This document shows positions 19,633 to 28,743 of a DNA stretch of 64,000 bases, piece after piece. The stretch is from Thalassocella blandensis (GTDB taxonomy: Bacteria > Pseudomonadota > Gammaproteobacteria > Pseudomonadales > Cellvibrionaceae), in NCBI GenBank assembly GCA_902141825.1, contig CABFPG010000001.1:372001-436000 (forward strand). Reading direction: 5' to 3'. A program made the position numbers and the translations under genes. Each line of letters begins with the position of its first letter. The first letter of the stretch is position 1. The notes beneath the pieces were generated by a model. The model was not told the origin of the DNA. It worked only from the letters and a program-made list of their open reading frames with translations, and made no database searches.

Positions 19633-19905
19633 CTAGATTCGGAAACTAATATCAACTTCCGTATTTAAGCTTCCATCGCCTTCCAGCTTCGCGCAACGTT
19701 TACCATTACACACGATTGTTACGGCTTCAGCTTCACCCATCCGGCGAATAAAAGACAGGCGCCATCCAAACACTTCCATTTGACGCAAAGAGACTAGCTG
19801 TTGGTGACTTAAAAATTCTACAAGATTATTAGGAACGGGGCTTAATCCACGACGCTTGTTATAGGGTCCCGACGTGGTAGATTTTGATACAACATGGTAG
19901 GCCAT
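19633..19905 (-). CDS. Conserved-looking small protein of unknown function
   Basis: I do not recognise a named family. The protein is 90 residues from an ATG at 19905, chosen because GGAGG lies exactly 5 bases upstream. The reading frame continues upstream without such a signal. It starts MAYHVVSKSTTSGPYNKRRG, then has LSHQQLVSLRQMEVFGWRL and SFIRRMGEAEAVTIV. The segment L..L...E.FGW.L.FIRR looks like a compact amphipathic motif, followed by beta-rich sequence with NGKRCAKLEGDG. There is no signal peptide or membrane segment. It lies between queG and orn, where E. coli has a glycine tRNA. The strong ribosome binding site argues that it is real. Confidence 0.8.
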   Translation of the reverse strand: MAYHVVSKSTTSGPYNKRRGLSPVPNNLVEFLSHQQLVSLRQMEVFGWRLSFIRRMGEAEAVTIVCNGKRCAKLEGDGSLNTEVDISFRI

Positions 19906-20038
19906 AAATACCTCCGGTGTTTGCTCAAAGTGCGAGAGGGACGAGCGGCCAATTAGAATGCCGTGCGGATACGCAGTTGTCAAACCACGCATCGCTATAA
20001 AAACCGGCCAGACCAATAGCTGATCTGACTATCTATGG

Positions 20039-20584
20039 CTAAATCGCTAGAAAATGCTCTCTATAGTGCTGAAGCTCCGCTATTGAGTCACGAATATCAT
20101 CTAACGCCAGATGCTTTCCTTGCTTGTTAACACCATCCAACACCGAGGGTTTCCAGCGCCTTGCCAATTCTTTCAGTGTACTGACATCCAGATTCCGGTA
20201 ATGAAAAAACGCTTCCAACTCCGGCATGTAACGCGCCATAAATCGGCGGTCTTGCCCAATTGAATTGCCACACATCGGTGACTTACCTTGCGGCACCCAT
20301 TGCTTTAAAAAAGCCAGCGTTTCCTGTTCTGCTCGCGCCGTAGAATACTGGCTCTGCTTGATGCGCTCCACCAGGCCGGATGCACCATGTTGATTGGTGT
20401 TCCACTCGTCCATTGCATTTAACACTGCAGCTGGCTGATGTATGGCAATCACAGGCCCAACCGCCAGTTCATTCAGGTGCTGATCTGTGACGATAGTGGC
20501 AATCTCGATAATCACGTCCATTTCCGGCACCAAGCCAGTCATTTCCAGATCCAGCCAAATCAAGTTATTTTCGCTACTACTCAT
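20039..20584 (-). CDS. orn: Oligoribonuclease
   Basis: Orn is an essential DEDDh exonuclease that degrades dinucleotides left by other RNases and also the pGpG from cyclic-di-GMP breakdown. The 181 residues carry WLDLEMTGL (first D and E), [30 protein letters not shown] (second D) and [15 protein letters not shown] (H and D), so all catalytic residues are present. The start is the ATG at 20584 ([15 protein letters not shown]); the frame extends 21 codons further but into non-homologous sequence. It is divergent from rsgA, as in E. coli. A connection with the PilZ and HD-GYP genes through cyclic-di-GMP is only thematic. Confidence 0.97.
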   Translation of the reverse strand: MSSSENNLIWLDLEMTGLVPEMDVIIEIATIVTDQHLNELAVGPVIAIHQPAAVLNAMDEWNTNQHGASGLVERIKQSQYSTARAEQETLAFLKQWVPQGKSPMCGNSIGQDRRFMARYMPELEAFFHYRNLDVSTLKELARRWKPSVLDGVNKQGKHLALDDIRDSIAELQHYREHFLAI

Positions 20585-20757
20585 ATTAATTTCCCAAATA
20601 AATACCCAATTACAAAAGGATATACTCTCATGTGAAGCCTGTTTCACTTATACTAGCAGCTTCATCGGCAAGACCCCAGAAGCTTGTCCAACAGACAGAA
20701 TGTATTAACAACCTGAGAACGCATATTAGCGGCTGGTAATGGTAAAAATAGAGTGTA

Positions 20758-21774
20758 ATGGCAAAGCGGCGACTTTCTAAACAACAAAGCCGCAGAATAC
20801 GGCAAAAACAAAACGCCAGTATTTCACGGGCGGGGAATCCACTGGAGGATATCGATGAAGATAGCCTCGGGGCTGAACGTCACGGACTGGTGACCGCACA
20901 TTTTGGTCAGCAGGTCCAAGTGGAAAGTGAAAGTGAACGGTTGCGTTGCTACATGCGAGCCAATGTTACTGCCGTCGTCACCGGGGACCAAGTGGTCTGG
21001 CGAGAAGCCGATAAGATTGGCGTGGTGGAGTCAGTCTTACCCCGCAAATCACTTCTTCAACGTCCGGACAGCTACGGTAACTTAAAACCCGTAGCAGCCA
21101 ATATCGACCAGATTTTAATAACCATCGCACCACAACCGGAATACCATCATAACTTGATTGACCGCTATCTAGTGTCTGCTGAACTGCAGGATATCGAGCC
21201 GGTATTACTCATCAATAAACTGGATTTAATTGACACGGATTCACCTGACGCAAGCCCCACAGTGCAGGAAACCATTCAGCAATATAGCGACCTTGGTTAC
21301 CGCGTGGTACAGGTTTCCGCCAAACAAAACGAAAACATTGATGAACTAAAACACTTGCTGCAGGGTAAAACCAGCATTTTTGTCGGCCAGTCCGGCGTCG
21401 GTAAATCCTCTTTGATAAAGCGGCTGCTTCCCTCTGAAGAGATTTTAATCGGTGATCTTTCCGAAGCCACAAAAGGCCGGCATACAACAACTCATTCTCA
21501 ACTGTATCATTTCATCGACGGCGGCAACTGTATAGACTCTCCTGGAATTCGTGAATTTGGTCTTTGGCATTTAGACGCAGAACAGGTAATTTACGGTTTT
21601 CGCGAATTGCGTAAATTTACCGATAAATGCAAGTTTCGAAATTGCTCACATACCTCTGAACCACAGTGCGCCTTACAGCTTGCGCTGGAACACAATACGA
21701 TCAGCGCACAACGTTTTGATAGCTATCAACGAATTGTGAGTACTATTAATGATGTCACTATAAAACAGCATTGA
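20758..21774 (+). CDS. rsgA: Ribosome small subunit-dependent GTPase RsgA
   Basis: RsgA is a circularly permuted GTPase that tests the decoding centre in late 30S assembly. In 338 residues there is a basic N-terminus (KRRLSKQQSRRIRQKQ), then an OB fold (about 38-105) and the permuted GTPase. Its G motifs come in the order LLINKLDL (G4), GQSGVGKSSLIKRL (G1), GRHTTTHSQL (G2) and DSPGIREFGL (G3). The C-terminal zinc finger is CKFRNCSHTSEPQCAL with Cys-Cys-His-Cys ligands. The start ATG directly follows GTGTA, with only a weak ribosome binding site. Confidence 0.97.
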   Translation: MAKRRLSKQQSRRIRQKQNASISRAGNPLEDIDEDSLGAERHGLVTAHFGQQVQVESESERLRCYMRANVTAVVTGDQVVWREADKIGVVESVLPRKSLLQRPDSYGNLKPVAANIDQILITIAPQPEYHHNLIDRYLVSAELQDIEPVLLINKLDLIDTDSPDASPTVQETIQQYSDLGYRVVQVSAKQNENIDELKHLLQGKTSIFVGQSGVGKSSLIKRLLPSEEILIGDLSEATKGRHTTTHSQLYHFIDGGNCIDSPGIREFGLWHLDAEQVIYGFRELRKFTDKCKFRNCSHTSEPQCALQLALEHNTISAQRFDSYQRIVSTINDVTIKQH

Positions 21775-21846
21775 TATTTTAATGCGAACATATGCATCAT
21801 CACTTACATCATCCACTCTAACCTCTGGTTCGAAAAAGGCAAAAAT

Positions 21847-22674
21847 ATGGAGCAGAACGCCCTTCCCTTATTGTTAGATCCTAATGATCTCAACGCCATA
21901 ATGGCGACAGATGCTTTGCCGGAAAACGTTTGTATTGTCGATTTATCCAATGAAGACAACTATCTGGCTGGTCATATTCCAGGAGCCATCTATCTTCCCT
22001 ATCAAATTCTAGTGGCCGCCAGGCCTCCTGCCCAAGGTATGTTGCCCCCTTTAGAGCAGTTGGAAAAGATTTTTGAGTATTTAAACCTGACACCAAACAC
22101 ACATTTTATTGTTTGTGACGACGAAGGTGGCGGATGGGCTGGGCGTTTCATCTGGACGCTGGACATGATTGGCCATGCCCAATACTCTTATTTGGATGGC
22201 GGTATGATTGCCTGGAAAAATGAAGGCTTGCCCACAACAACAGAGGTAGTCAAACGCGAGAAGCTTTCTACCACAACAGAGATATCCCTGAATGAGGCGC
22301 CTCGCGCTTCATTAACCGACATACTGACAAAGCTCAACCAGGAAACATTCCAAGTCTGGGATGCCCGCAGCCCGCAAGAATTCCGGGGAGAGCGTCTGGT
22401 TGCAGCTAAAGGCGGCCATATTCCAGGTGCAATTAATTGCGAATGGACCAGTTTAATGGACCGTGAACGCAATCTGCGAATTCGAGAAGACGCTGCCAGC
22501 CAGTTATTGCAATTAGGATTCAGCCAGACCAAGGATATTGTTACCCACTGTCAAACACATCACCGTTCAGGCTTTACGTATCTTGTGGGAAAAATTTTGG
22601 GATTTAACATTCGCGCTTATGACGGTTCATGGTCTGAATGGGGTAATCACCCAGACACTCCCGTTGAAATTTAA
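21847..22674 (+). CDS. Two-domain rhodanese-like sulfurtransferase
   Basis: A 275-residue protein with tandem rhodanese domains (about 10-130 and 155-270). The second domain has the active-site Cys235 in HCQTHHRSG, preceded by DARSPQEFRG and HIPGAINCEW, which are classical rhodanese/CH2A-type motifs. The first domain has HIPGAIYLPYQ and a loop CDDEGGGWAGR with a cysteine near the usual inactive position. The active loop CQTHHR is not the CGSGVT loop of 3-mercaptopyruvate sulfurtransferase, so the donor is probably thiosulfate, but this is inferred. It precedes psd by 23 bases, as in several Pseudomonas-type genomes, and is likely co-transcribed with it. Confidence 0.9.
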   Translation: MEQNALPLLLDPNDLNAIMATDALPENVCIVDLSNEDNYLAGHIPGAIYLPYQILVAARPPAQGMLPPLEQLEKIFEYLNLTPNTHFIVCDDEGGGWAGRFIWTLDMIGHAQYSYLDGGMIAWKNEGLPTTTEVVKREKLSTTTEISLNEAPRASLTDILTKLNQETFQVWDARSPQEFRGERLVAAKGGHIPGAINCEWTSLMDRERNLRIREDAASQLLQLGFSQTKDIVTHCQTHHRSGFTYLVGKILGFNIRAYDGSWSEWGNHPDTPVEI

Positions 22675-22697
22675 CTTTTACGTATCAGGATTTAACT

Positions 22698-23549
22698 TTG
22701 AAATCTTTTCTTTTTATAACCCTGCAATATCTCGTGCCTCATCACTTACTTTCACGTTTTGTCGGGTGGTTTGCGCACACAAAAATCCAATGGATTAAAT
22801 CACTCTTTATCCATAAGTTTATCGGCCACTTCCATGTCGATATGAGTGAAGCTGAGCGGGAAGATCCCGACAGCTACGAAAATTTTAACGACTTTTTTTG
22901 CCGAGCATTAAAGCCCTCAGCAAGAAAAATTGACCACGCCAGCTTGGCTTTTGTCTCTCCCGCCGATGGCACCATCAGCCAGCTTGGCGCAATCAACGAA
23001 CAGCGAATATTCCAGGCAAAAGGCCATGAGTTCACTTGTGAAGAACTTCTAGGTGGTGATACCGAGAATGCTCAATTATTTCACAATGGTCAGTTCGCTA
23101 CGATTTACCTTTCGCCAAAAGATTACCATCGTCTTCACATGCCGATTGATGGCAAGCTGCTTAAAATGACCTATATTCCCGGAGAATTATTTTCCGTTAA
23201 TCCTACCACTGTTGACCATGTACCTAACTTGTTCGCCCGCAACGAGCGCGTCGCCTGTATATTTGAAACCAGTATTGGACCAGTCGCTCTTGTATTAGTT
23301 GGCGCGATGATCGTTGCCTCGATAGAAACCGTATGGAGCGGTCAAGTAGCACCATTCAATCATGATGTACAACAATTCTTTTATACCAACAGGGATATCT
23401 TCCTAAAAAAGGGTGAAGAGATGGGACGCTTCAAATTGGGCTCGACCATTGTTGTATTAACTCCGTCTGACACTATCGAATGGCAAAATTCGTTAACCGC
23501 TGAAAGCCCGGTTAGAATGGGAGAGGCAATCGCTCAGATTAAAACCTGA
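22698..23549 (+). CDS. psd: Phosphatidylserine decarboxylase proenzyme
   Basis: Psd makes phosphatidylethanolamine from phosphatidylserine at the inner membrane. The 283-residue proenzyme has YENFNDFFCRALKPSAR, FVSPADGTISQLG and KDYHRLHMPIDGKL (catalytic Asp and His). Near the C-terminus the self-cleavage site FKLGSTIV has Ser249, which becomes the pyruvoyl group. The N-terminal segment FLFITLQYLVPHHLLSR is amphipathic and probably membrane-associated. The rsgA-psd neighbourhood is conserved in gammaproteobacteria, here with a rhodanese gene between them. Confidence 0.97.
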   Translation: MKSFLFITLQYLVPHHLLSRFVGWFAHTKIQWIKSLFIHKFIGHFHVDMSEAEREDPDSYENFNDFFCRALKPSARKIDHASLAFVSPADGTISQLGAINEQRIFQAKGHEFTCEELLGGDTENAQLFHNGQFATIYLSPKDYHRLHMPIDGKLLKMTYIPGELFSVNPTTVDHVPNLFARNERVACIFETSIGPVALVLVGAMIVASIETVWSGQVAPFNHDVQQFFYTNRDIFLKKGEEMGRFKLGSTIVVLTPSDTIEWQNSLTAESPVRMGEAIAQIKT

Positions 23550-23557
23550 AAAACGCA

Positions 23558-23612
23558 AGTATCGGGTAGCGATACTGGCACATAAGCTTTTATTGTTCGC
23601 CAACGCTACCCG
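23558..23612 (+). promoter_or_regulatory. Two mutually exclusive hairpins before the Ada-like gene
   Basis: AGTATCG (23558-23564) and CGATACT (23570-23576) form a 7-bp stem with a 5-base loop. The same region contains CGGGTAGCG (23563-23571), which pairs perfectly with CGCTACCCG (23604-23612) 32 bases downstream. Both stems use bases 23563-23571, so they cannot form together. The second ends 18 bases before the ATG of the Ada-like gene. This may be a leader switch, or the repeats may be protein-binding half-sites. Confidence 0.5.
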
Positions 23613-23630
23613 TGTTATTTGAGGTTCTAT

Positions 23631-24491
23631 ATGGCCAGTACAGATTACAAAAGGATTGAAAAAGCCATTGGCTTTTTGCTGGAAAACCATAAGCAACAAC
23701 CGAATTTAAATGAGGTCGCGGCTCACGTACATTTGAGCCCCCACCATTTTCAGCGCCTATTCGTAAACTTTGCCGGAATATCGCCCAAACAATTTTTGCA
23801 ATTCATAACAACGGAATACGCCAAAGGGAAACTAGCCTCACAACAAGGCACTATTCATGTCAGCCTGGATTCTGGTCTGTCGGGAGGTAGTCGCCTTTAT
23901 GACCACTTTGTAAAAATAGAAGCAGTGACACCTGGAGAATTCAAATCGCAAGGACGAGACCTGGATTTCTATTACGGCACCGCAACGACACACTTCGGTG
24001 ATGTTTTTATCTGCTGGACGAACAAAGGTATTCACCAGCTGGTATTTCTCGATGACGCAACATCGAGTTCACTGTGCCAACAGCAACTTATGCAGCAATG
24101 GCCATTAGCCACATTTCAAGAGCGTTCAACAGAGGCAAGCTCTTTGACTCAAAGCATATTTGAAAGAGGTGAGAAAAAGCCTGACATCAAACTCTGGCTA
24201 AAGGGCTCTCCCTTTCAGATAGCAGTTTGGAAAGCTTTATTAAGTATAGAAGCAGGTCAAGTGAGCACTTACAAGAGAATTGCTGAACTTATCGATCGCC
24301 CTAAAGCTTTCCGAGCGGTGGGCACTGCGATAGGGGCCAACCCAATCGCTTACCTTATTCCCTGTCACCGGGTTATCCAACAGTCAGGGGTCATCGGCGG
24401 ATACCGATGGCGGCCAGCCAGAAAATCAATAATCCTTGGCTGTGAATTCAGTCAGTACGAATTTTCAGTGAATCCACAAACGTTTACTTAA
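23631..24491 (+). CDS. AraC-type regulator fused to O6-alkylguanine-DNA alkyltransferase (Ada-like, no N-Ada domain)
   Basis: This protein of 286 residues joins an AraC helix-turn-helix domain (about 1-110: LNEVAAHVHLSPHHFQRLF, GISPKQFLQF) to a DNA alkyltransferase domain (about 115-282). The alkyl acceptor is Cys245 in IPCHRVI, with GSPFQIAVWKAL, STYKRIAELI, RAVGTAIGANP and VIGGYRW around it. The N-terminal zinc domain that senses methylphosphotriesters in E. coli Ada is missing. The protein should therefore repair O6-methylguanine, but it is less clear how it would sense damage for regulation. The start is ATG at 23631 with GAGG at 23621. Confidence 0.94.
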   Translation: MASTDYKRIEKAIGFLLENHKQQPNLNEVAAHVHLSPHHFQRLFVNFAGISPKQFLQFITTEYAKGKLASQQGTIHVSLDSGLSGGSRLYDHFVKIEAVTPGEFKSQGRDLDFYYGTATTHFGDVFICWTNKGIHQLVFLDDATSSSLCQQQLMQQWPLATFQERSTEASSLTQSIFERGEKKPDIKLWLKGSPFQIAVWKALLSIEAGQVSTYKRIAELIDRPKAFRAVGTAIGANPIAYLIPCHRVIQQSGVIGGYRWRPARKSIILGCEFSQYEFSVNPQTFT

Positions 24492-24589
24492 TTAGGGAGG
24501 TCATCCAACAGATCTGAGACATTAAGCATTATTTATCAAAGTTCAGTTTAGTTTGCTTGGATATCCATCATTGAATATCTGTCATTCAA

Positions 24590-25981
24590 CTAAGATTTCA
24601 CACCAAACCCAGGAAGCTTTACTTTTCGACGAAACAAACTCATCAAACCCAATCCGCTTTTTTCTTTTATATAAGTGTCTCGGATGGATACAATGTCGAT
24701 ATTATAGGCGCCAGGCTCAAGATCCTGAATGATTTCAATACGATCCGCTTCTTGCTTTCTGATTTTTCCAGCATCAATTTTTTGCTGAATTAATCGGTCA
24801 TGTTCGGCCAGATCCAAGAGCACCGGCTCATGCATAGGACTTTTCACCGGGTCTGTAACTATCATCACCACTGGTTTCAAGCGTCGCTCAAAATTCTGTT
24901 CAACAACTACAGCGACTTCGCCAGACGACAACTCAACCAGGGTGCCAGTAGGATACAAACCAATTGCGCGGATAAACTCTACAACCAACTCTTCCTGAAA
25001 CTCATGGTCACGCAGCTCATAAAGTTTAGCAACGGCCTTTGATGGGGAGCAGGGATAGTCTTGTCCACGGGGGTTAATTGATTCATCGTAAAACGTTACG
25101 ATCCCCGCGATTTTGCCTAGCAGCGGAATTTTATCTCCACGCAGATGCGCGGGAAATCCACTACCATTAATTCGTTCACAATGCGTTTTAACTACAGACG
25201 TAACACGTGGTTTTACATCCGGCAGTTTTCGCAGGATTTCCACACCGTGGTCGATAAAGCTTTCGTAAATTTCCTGCTCGGCCGAACTTCGGTTGGCCTT
25301 TTCAATAATTTCTCTTGTTAGTCGCGTTTTCCCAATATCCTTCAGCAGTACACCCATCGCCAATATATCGAGCTCGGACTTTGGCATTCCGATATGACGA
25401 CCGAAAAGAATAGCCCAGACAGCAGATCTCACTGCATGACTATAGGTATATTCGTCTTTTTCTTTCACCCGACTCAACCAGGTAAAAGCGTCCGGGCTAC
25501 GAATAATACTATCGACCATATCACTCGCAACACGCTTGGTTTCCCGAATGGGGATCTTATTATGATCGCGCTCAACCTGCTCCATGATTGAGCCAACTGC
25601 GCTATAGACCTGCTGATGGAGCTGCTTCGCCTTACCGATTTCACCTTCCAGCGCCCTGGAAACAGGATAGACATGGTGACGGATCTTGAGGGGAGCTAAA
25701 TTAGCGGCTTTTAGACTTTTATCCGTTCGCGTCAATTTACGCGTTACGATTTCAGCCTTGCCGGATAAGGTTTTTAATTTAGTCGAGACAGGAGAGGGAC
25801 CTTTGACTACATCAATGTATACAAAGCGACAGTGAACTTTGAGTTCTTTGATTTCATTTACATCACGAATATAAAAGCCTTGTAACGGGAAAGGCGTTTG
25901 CGTCCATGGGCGATCCAGACCCGACACAAACATACCGACCGTCAGCTCATTAACTTCGACTTTGACTTGTTTTATACCCAA
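24590..25981 (-). CDS. DUF3391 plus degenerate HD-GYP domain protein
   Basis: HD-GYP proteins hydrolyse cyclic-di-GMP. This 463-residue protein has an N-terminal DUF3391 domain (about 1-120, ELTVGMFVSGLDRPW) and an HD-GYP domain (about 140-350). Several metal ligands are changed. H182 is kept, the HD pair reads K214-D215 (LLKDIGK), H245 is kept, HHE reads H267-C268-E269, DGxGYP reads NGSGFP, and the later Asp is T296 (IVTFYD). Three usual ligands are therefore replaced, and the enzyme is probably inactive or acts as a sensor or adaptor. There are no membrane segments. It is a single gene convergent with the Ada-like gene and upstream of nothing obvious. Confidence 0.88.
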   Translation of the reverse strand: MGIKQVKVEVNELTVGMFVSGLDRPWTQTPFPLQGFYIRDVNEIKELKVHCRFVYIDVVKGPSPVSTKLKTLSGKAEIVTRKLTRTDKSLKAANLAPLKIRHHVYPVSRALEGEIGKAKQLHQQVYSAVGSIMEQVERDHNKIPIRETKRVASDMVDSIIRSPDAFTWLSRVKEKDEYTYSHAVRSAVWAILFGRHIGMPKSELDILAMGVLLKDIGKTRLTREIIEKANRSSAEQEIYESFIDHGVEILRKLPDVKPRVTSVVKTHCERINGSGFPAHLRGDKIPLLGKIAGIVTFYDESINPRGQDYPCSPSKAVAKLYELRDHEFQEELVVEFIRAIGLYPTGTLVELSSGEVAVVVEQNFERRLKPVVMIVTDPVKSPMHEPVLLDLAEHDRLIQQKIDAGKIRKQEADRIEIIQDLEPGAYNIDIVSIRDTYIKEKSGLGLMSLFRRKVKLPGFGVKS

Positions 25982-26150
25982 TTAGGGAACCTCGTGCACA
26001 TTCTCGGACATTTAAATGATCCTTATTCATCGTCTTCCCCAAGTATAGCTAGACCTAGCATATGTAGCATTTAGGATAAGGGGAATTCTCAAGAATTGCA
26101 GACTGTTTTGTGTTTTTTTAGTTCGCCTAATAAACAAAAGCGCTAAAAAA

Positions 26151-27218
26151 TTACAAATTATGGTATTTCGGTGATAACTCCACCACCGCTTCAAAAAAAG
26201 CGGCTGCATGCGAGGGATCGACTTCAGGTGTCACTCCATGCCCCAGGTTGAATACATGGCCAGAGCCATGACCGAAGCGACTGAGGATGTTGTTAACTTC
26301 CTCTCGAATACGTGAAGGCTTCGCATAGAGCACAGCCGGGTCCATATTCCCTTGCAGCGCGACCTTATTGCCGACACGCTGTCTTGCATTACCGATATCC
26401 GTTGTCCAATCCAAGCCGAGGCAATCAGCACCCGATTCTGCCATTAACTCAAGCCACTGCCCGCCACCTTTAGTAAATAAAATTACAGGAACGTCTCGAC
26501 CGTCGTAATGACGATGAAGCCCATCTACAATTTTCATCATCGGGCGCAAGGAAAACTCTTGATAGGCATTATAAGACAGCGCACCGCCCCAACTATCAAA
26601 GATTTGCACCGCTTGCGCTCCCGCCTCTATTTGCGCATTTAGATAAGCAATAACTGAGTCGGCTAAGATATCGAGAAGTCGATGAGCCAATTCGGGATTG
26701 TCATAAATCAACTTTTTAGTACGGCGGTAATCCTTGCTGGAACCGCCTTCCACCATATACGTCGCCAAGGTCCATGGACTACCGGAAAAGCCAATAAGCG
26801 GCACCTTGCCGTTAAGTTCCTTTCGAATAAGACTTACCGCATCCATCACATAAGACAGGTCTTTATGAGGGTCAACGGCTTCCAGCTTCTCGATCTCTTC
26901 AAGCTTGTTTATGGGGTTTCGAAATCGAGGCCCCTCGCCTGTTTCGAAATACAAACCCAGGCCCATAGCGTCTGGAATGGTTAAGATATCAGAGAATAAG
27001 ATAGCAGCATCCAGAGGGTATCGCTCCAATGGCTGCATTGTTACTTCACAGGCAAGCTGGGGGTTCGAACACAGGCTCATGAAGTCACCAGCCTTTGCGC
27101 GAGTTTCTCTATATTCAGGTAAATAACGACCGGCTTGGCGCATCATCCAGACCGGTGTTCGGTCAACAGGTTGACGTGCAAGGGCTCGCAAAAATCTATC
27201 ATTTAATAGAGGCGTCAT
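26151..27218 (-). CDS. hemE: Uroporphyrinogen decarboxylase
   Basis: HemE converts uroporphyrinogen III to coproporphyrinogen III in haem synthesis. The 355-residue sequence has [17 protein letters not shown] (substrate-binding arginines), [10 protein letters not shown] (catalytic Asp), [25 protein letters not shown] and [13 protein letters not shown], all diagnostic. The gene stands alone between the HD-GYP gene and gltD, with a 51-base gap from the gltD stop to its start. In Pseudomonas too hemE lies just downstream of gltBD, so this neighbourhood is conserved. Confidence 0.98.
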   Translation of the reverse strand: MTPLLNDRFLRALARQPVDRTPVWMMRQAGRYLPEYRETRAKAGDFMSLCSNPQLACEVTMQPLERYPLDAAILFSDILTIPDAMGLGLYFETGEGPRFRNPINKLEEIEKLEAVDPHKDLSYVMDAVSLIRKELNGKVPLIGFSGSPWTLATYMVEGGSSKDYRRTKKLIYDNPELAHRLLDILADSVIAYLNAQIEAGAQAVQIFDSWGGALSYNAYQEFSLRPMMKIVDGLHRHYDGRDVPVILFTKGGGQWLELMAESGADCLGLDWTTDIGNARQRVGNKVALQGNMDPAVLYAKPSRIREEVNNILSRFGHGSGHVFNLGHGVTPEVDPSHAAAFFEAVVELSPKYHNL

Positions 27219-27269
27219 AACTACAACTCACGCAAAATCATTATTATTAAAATCGGTGCCAGGATCTAC

Positions 27270-28721
<1,452 letters not shown>

Positions 28722-28743
28722 CTAATTAATCTTTAAAGACCGC

